In this document: one piece after another, positions 58,581-64,000 of the stretch | Layout of the letters: every line of letters begins with the position of its first letter | Position numbering within the stretch: position 1 is the first letter of the stretch | Origin: Owenweeksia hongkongensis DSM 17368 | GTDB lineage: Bacteria > Bacteroidota > Bacteroidia > Flavobacteriales > Schleiferiaceae | DNA: 64,000 nt | Direction: 5' to 3' | Assembly (NCBI RefSeq): GCF_000236705.1 | Contig: NC_016599.1 | Location: forward strand, 2,852,001 to 2,916,000 | The notes under the pieces: generated by a model | Databases searched by the model: none | The model's input: the letters and a program-made list of their open reading frames with translations, nothing else | Told to the model about the DNA's origin: nothing | Position numbers and translations under genes: made by a program

Positions 58581-61500
58581 ATGAAGAATCTTTTACTGTA
58601 TGTAAAAGACGCCTCTTTGTGGAATTACTTTTCGATTCATCCCTTTCGAAGTTTTGCCAAAAAAGGTGTCACAATCTCAGGGTCAGCAGTTTGGGCTGCT
58701 CTTTGCTTTTTAATTATTAACGCCACGGCAGTCGCCCAAGGCACCATTTCTACTCATGCGGTTTACCCCGATAACAATGGGTCATCGGCAGTTTCTTTTG
58801 AAATTGAGAGTACATCGCCTGTTAACATTACCGATATTTCTCATGTTTTTAACGCAACTACATCTTCATCCGAGGTTTGGATAAGAATTGGTGGTGTGGG
58901 AAGCCCAAATTCTGCAGGTGACCTGGAGGTAACAGCAGCCAATGGCTGGGTTTTAGACCAAACCGCTACTGTAAGTGGTGGCGGTGGGGCCAACAGTGCA
59001 CCGGTTTCCTTACAAAACCTTACTGAAATTGCGATTCCTGCTAATACACCGGTTGGAGTGGTTATTACGGGAGGCATGCGCTATTCGGGGTCAAATGCAG
59101 CACCGCCCACGCCTACTGCATTTACCGATGGTCCTGTTACCTTACGCACCGGAGGTACCTGGGGGTATGGTGGAGCAATGTCCACTCTGACAAACAGTCC
59201 TCGTGGATTTCTAGGAACTGTAACTTACGAGCTAGGCGTAAAAGGAAACTGTGCCAATTCATTTACCAATTTTGTGATTGATAGCATTAGTGGAACTTCT
59301 GCTAAAATATCATGGTCTCCAGGTGCCGGCAATAGTTCTTTTTATCTTGAGTACGGTGCAACGGGCTTTACGCCTGGTACAGGAACTAAGGTTACGGGTG
59401 CATACCCCGGAGCACAACCTCCTGTTGTATTAAATGGTTTGACGCCTTCAACTGGTTATGACATTTATTTTGGAGAAATCTGTAACTCTGGTAGTGATAG
59501 TGTTTACTTTCCGACTCCACAACAGTTTAGTACTTCAAAAACCTGTTCGCCAGTATTAAATTTTAGCGCTTCAAACCTTACGAGCAGTAGTGCAGATTTT
59601 AGCTGGACGCATGCCAGTGCTGCCAGTGATTTTGATATTATTTATGGTACACCCGGGTTTGATCCAGCAAATGCTGGTACCACAGTAAATACTACATCTT
59701 CACCTTACACTTTGAGTAGCTTGTCTGGTAATACAGATTATGATGCATATATAGTTGCAGATTGTGGTGGTACTAGTGGACTAAGTGATACAACTGGTCC
59801 AATAAGCATTAAAACATTGTGTGGAACTTATAGCGCACCTTATTACAATGGTTTTGAAACAGATCCTCAGGATGCGCCACCAGTTTGTTGGAGCGAGTAT
59901 GTTACCGGAACCAGCGCATTTGTAGAAGTTGAGGATTTTACAGGTGCTGCTGCCCCTTACGCTGGTAATCAGGCACTTTATTTATACAGTGGGTCTTCAA
60001 GCACCACACCAGGTACGGATACACTTATTGCAATTAGTCCACAGTTTTCGGACCTACCTACAGGAGATAAGCAAATTCGCTTTTATGCTAACGCAGATGA
60101 TCCCGTAGATACATTGATTATAGGAACTATTCCTAACAAGATGCTAGGGGCACCTTTTACTCCTATTGATACTGTAACTTTTGCAACTCCGGATACTTAT
60201 CAGGAAGTTATTCTGCAGTTGACTACAGCCAATGGGTATAATGGTACTGATGAATACATAGTATTTATGCATAATCTTGGAGGTACCTTTGATTATATCA
60301 GAATTGACGAATTTAATTATGAAACAATTCCAGCTTGCCCTAAAGTGAGTAATATATCCCTTACCGGAATCGGGGTAACGGACGCTAGTTTTACTTTTTC
60401 AGGATCTGGAAGTAGCTATGATGTTGAGTTTGGACCAACTGGCTTTACTCAGGGGACAGGTTGTACGGGTACTTTTGGTAGTAATAATATTACAATTGAT
60501 AATACCACCAGCCCGGGATGTGCTACTCAATTAGGTGGAAATACAACTTATGATATTTACATAAGAAATAACTGTACTTCTGCTAGCAACGGTACGTCTA
60601 TCTGGGAAGGGCCATTTACTTTTACCACCTTATGTGCACCATTTACTGCACCTTATTACAATGGTTTTGAAACAGACCCTCAGGATGCGCCACCAGTTTG
60701 CTGGGGCGAGTATGTAACAGGAACCAGTGCCTTCGTAGAAGTAGAGGACTTTACAGCAACTGCCGCGCCTTATGCTGGTAGTCAGGCACTTTATTTATAC
60801 AGTGGATCTTCAAGTACTACACCCGGTAATGATACTCTTTTTGCTTATACACCTGCTTTTAGTGATCTTCCAGCAGGGGATAAGCGTATTCGCTTTTGGG
60901 CAAATTCTGATGCTTCTGCGGATAGACTTATTGTAGGTTCTGCTCCTGACCCTTATAGTGGTGTTATTAATTCGATAGATACTATAGTGTTTCCAACGGC
61001 TGACACCTACCAAAGGGTGATAGTAGAATTTACTGCAGCAAATGGTTATAACGGCACGGATCAATACATTGTATTAATGCATGATTTGGGTGTGACTACT
61101 GATTATATTAGAATTGACGAGTTTAATTATGAGCTAATACCTCCTTGTCAGGCACCATTTCAGAGTGATTTGGGTGTAGCGGCAATCACAGCTACTAGCG
61201 CTAAAACCTTTTGGGGAAGTACTTCTCAAGGAAGCAAAACTTATGTAGAAGTTGGGGCAACAGGTTTTGTTCCTGGAATAGGTAACCATACTGTACTTGA
61301 TTCTGTAGCTGGTAACGTGGATACCCTTTTAGTAACAGGTCTTGCAGGTCAAACTACTTATGATTTCTATGTACAGGATAGTTGTCTGCCAGGCGGATTA
61401 AGTGGATGGGTAGGGCCTTTCACTTTTACTACTAAATGCGTACTTAGTCCTATTACATTACCAATGCATGATGGTTTTGAAACTTACACAGGTCCAATTT

Positions 61501-64000
61501 CTACTGACGATGAGTTTTATTGTGGTAATGGTTATTCTTGGACAGTAACAAGACCAGGAAATACTGGAGATATTTTATTTAGCTACACGCCTTCAACCGC
61601 TCCCTCTACACCTTATGCGGGAAGTCAGTCGGCCGGTTTTCAGTCACTGAGTTCTAGTGAAGCAATCTTCATGACGCTTACATCTGATTTATCTAATTAT
61701 ACTTCCTCACCTGGAGTGGAGTTGAGCTTTTATTGGGCGGAACATGCGGATGAAGTTAATCCTAATGATCGCGTTTGGGCAAGGGGTAGTGTTAATGACC
61801 CTTGGATAGAAATTTTAGATTGGAATGCGGCTAATTCTACCTCATGGGAATATTTCAGTATAGATTTAAAAGGTGCACTTACCACTGCCGGCCAGAGCCT
61901 TTCAACAAGTACGCAAGTACGATTTGGGCAGCAGGATAATGCTGCTTTGACTGGTGGAGATGGATTCAGTATTGATGAAGTAAGACTTACCGAATTAACC
62001 TGCTTGGATCCTACTAATCTTGTAGCTACTCATATCGGGTCTGGTGACGCATCTTTGCAATGGGACGGAAGTTCGAGTGCGGCTCTTGGTTATCAGGTAT
62101 GGTACGGGCCTGTAGGGTTCTATCAGGGAACCTTGACAGTTGGAGGTACAAAAATGATATCATCAGGTGATAGTTCATATGTTTCTGGTTTTACACCACA
62201 AACGTGTTATGAGTACGTAGTTAGAGGTATTTGCTCAGCTGGAGACTCTTCTCAGTGGGTTGGTCCTTTTGCATTTTGTACTACATGTGTTAATCAACTT
62301 TCTGGAACTTATACCATAGGAGGTGCGGCCGGACCAAACAATTTCCCTACCTGGGATTCTGTGGCAACATCACTTAACGGTTGTGGAGTTTCGGGGCCAG
62401 TAGTATTTAATGTAGCACCAGGTACATATAATGAGCACATTACGCTAAATGATATTACAGGAGCTAGTGCTACTAATACTATCACCTTTAATGGTGGTGA
62501 TACTTCTCTGGTAGAAATCACTCATACTTCTACTACTGATGAGCCAACTATTTACTTTAATGGTGCTGATTATGTAACCATCAAGAATATTACAGTAAGC
62601 AACAACAGTTCAAGCGATGCATGGGGACTTATGTTCCAAAATGGTTCGGATAACAATACCGTTGATAGTTGCCATATCAAAATGCCAGTGACAACGACTT
62701 TTGAAATAATGGGAATTGTAGCCAGTGCAAGCCTTAGTTCTGCAACAAGTACAGGAAACAACGCTAACAATCTTACAGTGAGTAACTGTATGATTACTGG
62801 TGGTGAAACAGGTATACACCTGGAAGGAACAACTACAGCTGCCAGTTATAACGCAGGTAATCAGATACTGAATAATATCTTCCGCTTCCAAGACGACCAT
62901 GGTATAGAAGTGGACGGACAGGTAGGTTTGAAGATAATTGGAAATGACGTTGATAGTCTGGTTAATACTCAGGCTGAAGGAATCTACCTTCAGAATGTTG
63001 ATGATTTTGTTCTAAATGAAAATCGTGTGATAGCCCCTGATTGGGCTGTTTATATCACGGATGGAAACGATGGCTTTACACCGTCTGCAAATTCTCAGAT
63101 TGTAAACAACATGATTGTATCGTCTACTGATTATGGTATATATCTAAATGACTTTGAGAGCACAGATGTATTCCACAACTCCGTTGTGGGTGAACCTGCT
63201 TTGTTGATCAATGATCAAAGCAATGCTGTAGCAATTAAGAATAACATCTTCTATTCTACTGGAGATTATGCCTTCGAATCTTCGGATGCGCTTAATGCAT
63301 CTGATGATATTGATTACAATTTGTATTACAGTGCAGGTACAGATGCTTTCGAAATTTTGTCAACCGTTTACACTGATCTTGCTGCATGGCAAGTAGGTGA
63401 CGCAAGTCGCAATGTAAATTCACTAGAGGGTGATCCGGTTTTTGTAGATGCAGTTTTTGATCTACATGCATTGAGCAACCTACCAAATAATGTAGCTGAT
63501 GGCAGTGTTGGTGTTACCACAGATATTGATGGTGATCCTAGATCTGCAACTACACCTGATATGGGAGCTGATGAATTTGTTCCAGTTTCAGGCGATTTGG
63601 CTTTGATTAATGGTGAGTTTATTAAAGGTTTGTGTCTTGGTACCAATGACTCGGTTATGATTCAAATCGAAAACTTGATTGGTAGCTCAGTGAATTTTGC
63701 GACAGATCCACTAACTGTAACTTATGATGTAACCGGAGCTGCAACGAGCTCAGGGACTATTGTAGTAAATACAGGTACTTTACCAACTGGAGATACAATT
63801 ACAGTGTACGGTACAGGTATAGATTTATCAATTCCTGGAAACTATACCCTTAACGCGTATATTGACCCGAATGCTGTAAACACGCTGGCATTTAATGATA
63901 CGTTAGTGCCTGCGGTAGATTTAGAGGTTGACTCAAACCTTACTGTTTCGCCTAAAAATGTAACATTACTTACAGCAACTGATTCAGTGGAAATTTGCGC
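58581..64000 (+). CDS. Giant adhesin-like secreted protein, 3' end outside the window
   Basis: At least 1806 residues, open to the right edge. The N-terminus has a ~30-residue extension (YVKDASLWNYFSIHPFRSFA) before the hydrophobic core GSAVWAALCFLIINATAVAQ, so the signal peptide is unusually long. The exported part has a beta-sandwich start, several fibronectin III modules (NGLTPSTGYDIYFGEIC, SLSGNTDYDAYIVADC), two near-identical ~170-residue jelly-roll domains (60 and 61 kb), a third related one, and a right-handed beta-helix with many N-N-x-[IF] rungs (about 62,280-63,480), then CARDB-like modules. A T9SS tail is expected beyond the window. Likely surface adhesion; no enzymatic motif seen. 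Confidence 0.88.
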   Translation, partial: MKNLLLYVKDASLWNYFSIHPFRSFAKKGVTISGSAVWAALCFLIINATAVAQGTISTHAVYPDNNGSSAVSFEIESTSPVNITDISHVFNATTSSSEVWIRIGGVGSPNSAGDLEVTAANGWVLDQTATVSGGGGANSAPVSLQNLTEIAIPANTPVGVVITGGMRYSGSNAAPPTPTAFTDGPVTLRTGGTWGYGGAMSTLTNSPRGFLGTVTYELGVKGNCANSFTNFVIDSISGTSAKISWSPGAGNSSFYLEYGATGFTPGTGTKVTGAYPGAQPPVVLNGLTPSTGYDIYFGEICNSGSDSVYFPTPQQFSTSKTCSPVLNFSASNLTSSSADFSWTHASAASDFDIIYGTPGFDPANAGTTVNTTSSPYTLSSLSGNTDYDAYIVADCGGTSGLSDTTGPISIKTLCGTYSAPYYNGFETDPQDAPPVCWSEYVTGTSAFVEVEDFTGAAAPYAGNQALYLYSGSSSTTPGTDTLIAISPQFSDLPTGDKQIRFYANADDPVDTLIIGTIPNKMLGAPFTPIDTVTFATPDTYQEVILQLTTANGYNGTDEYIVFMHNLGGTFDYIRIDEFNYETIPACPKVSNISLTGIGVTDASFTFSGSGSSYDVEFGPTGFTQGTGCTGTFGSNNITIDNTTSPGCATQLGGNTTYDIYIRNNCTSASNGTSIWEGPFTFTTLCAPFTAPYYNGFETDPQDAPPVCWGEYVTGTSAFVEVEDFTATAAPYAGSQALYLYSGSSSTTPGNDTLFAYTPAFSDLPAGDKRIRFWANSDASADRLIVGSAPDPYSGVINSIDTIVFPTADTYQRVIVEFTAANGYNGTDQYIVLMHDLGVTTDYIRIDEFNYELIPPCQAPFQSDLGVAAITATSAKTFWGSTSQGSKTYVEVGATGFVPGIGNHTVLDSVAGNVDTLLVTGLAGQTTYDFYVQDSCLPGGLSGWVGPFTFTTKCVLSPITLPMHDGFETYTGPISTDDEFYCGNGYSWTVTRPGNTGDILFSYTPSTAPSTPYAGSQSAGFQSLSSSEAIFMTLTSDLSNYTSSPGVELSFYWAEHADEVNPNDRVWARGSVNDPWIEILDWNAANSTSWEYFSIDLKGALTTAGQSLSTSTQVRFGQQDNAALTGGDGFSIDEVRLTELTCLDPTNLVATHIGSGDASLQWDGSSSAALGYQVWYGPVGFYQGTLTVGGTKMISSGDSSYVSGFTPQTCYEYVVRGICSAGDSSQWVGPFAFCTTCVNQLSGTYTIGGAAGPNNFPTWDSVATSLNGCGVSGPVVFNVAPGTYNEHITLNDITGASATNTITFNGGDTSLVEITHTSTTDEPTIYFNGADYVTIKNITVSNNSSSDAWGLMFQNGSDNNTVDSCHIKMPVTTTFEIMGIVASASLSSATSTGNNANNLTVSNCMITGGETGIHLEGTTTAASYNAGNQILNNIFRFQDDHGIEVDGQVGLKIIGNDVDSLVNTQAEGIYLQNVDDFVLNENRVIAPDWAVYITDGNDGFTPSANSQIVNNMIVSSTDYGIYLNDFESTDVFHNSVVGEPALLINDQSNAVAIKNNIFYSTGDYAFESSDALNASDDIDYNLYYSAGTDAFEILSTVYTDLAAWQVGDASRNVNSLEGDPVFVDAVFDLHALSNLPNNVADGSVGVTTDIDGDPRSATTPDMGADEFVPVSGDLALINGEFIKGLCLGTNDSVMIQIENLIGSSVNFATDPLTVTYDVTGAATSSGTIVVNTGTLPTGDTITVYGTGIDLSIPGNYTLNAYIDPNAVNTLAFNDTLVPAVDLEVDSNLTVSPKNVTLLTATDSVEIC
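59817..61137 (+). repeat. Recent in-gene domain duplication, 813-bp offset
   Basis: 59817-60330 and 60630-61137 share long runs such as TATTACAATGGTTTTGAAAC and GATCCTCAGGATGCGCCACC with only scattered third-position changes; both code YYNGFETDPQDAPPVCW and end YIRIDEFNYE. A fibronectin-like module separates them and shares the same period. Confidence 0.85.

Overview
The window reads as chromosomal DNA of a low-to-moderate GC, probably marine member of the Bacteroidota, most likely a flavobacterium-like lineage; no species can be named. The reasons are many secreted proteins with a type IX secretion (T9SS, Por) C-terminal domain of the YPNP...KGIY type, Bacteroidota-type promoters (TTG/TTTG, 19 bp, TAnnTTTG), mostly A-rich start contexts rather than strong Shine-Dalgarno sites, a SecA without the zinc-binding tail, and an ileS / DksA-like / lspA block. 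No rRNA, tRNA, CRISPR array, intact insertion sequence or prophage was seen.

Layout. 1-7.2 kb (minus): truncated DUF5686 protein, GNAT acetyltransferase, TlpA-like thioredoxin, GldL-like small membrane protein, lspA, DksA-like protein, ileS. 7.4-9.9 kb (plus): DHFR-like reductase, a GluR0-type ligand-gated potassium channel, a lipoprotein. 10-24.6 kb: T9SS cargo (PhoD-type phosphatase coupled to a protein with a triplicated domain; a beta-propeller protein; a 705-aa protein), with an AAA ATPase, a RidA protein, an HD hydrolase and membrane or secreted unknowns. 24.6-28.4 kb (minus): Na+/H+ antiporter with an RCK domain, then an arsR-acr3-arsC operon. 28.4-30.3 kb: beta-barrel protein, cobalamin adenosyltransferase, DUF2795 protein. 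30.4-32.9 kb (minus): methionine operon (metB-type enzyme then homoserine dehydrogenase) behind a SAM-I riboswitch. 33-42 kb (plus): small exported proteins, secA, a lipoprotein, an ECF sigma factor with a membrane-anchored partner, a DUF547 protein. 42-50 kb: aminotransferase, ABC-F (Uup), a membrane protein gene probably broken by an in-frame TGA, an orphan ABC ATPase, an SDR plus a 2-aminomuconic semialdehyde dehydrogenase-like enzyme. 50-58 kb: lmo0937-family miniprotein, macro domain protein, secreted serine hydrolase, unknown, RmuC, MarC, sterol desaturase-like enzyme, subtilisin. From 58.6 kb to the window edge runs one very large adhesin-like gene, incomplete at its 3' end.

Intergenic DNA is unusually informative. 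Three families of short interspersed sequence recur: (A) fragments sharing GCGACTTTGCG / TTATCCGCGTTCTATTT / ACCACAGAGT, (B) hairpin elements ending near GGGGTAGT, and (C) ATTCCGGC...GCCGGAAT elements. The most interesting regulatory site is the SAM-I leader, where a long hairpin ends inside the AUG of the first gene and repeats the GAUAAGU of the riboswitch P1 helix. No complete new defence or mobile system is evident; the best leads are this switch, the GluR0-like channel, the sigma-factor/barrel pair, the TGA-split gene and the intergenic repeats.
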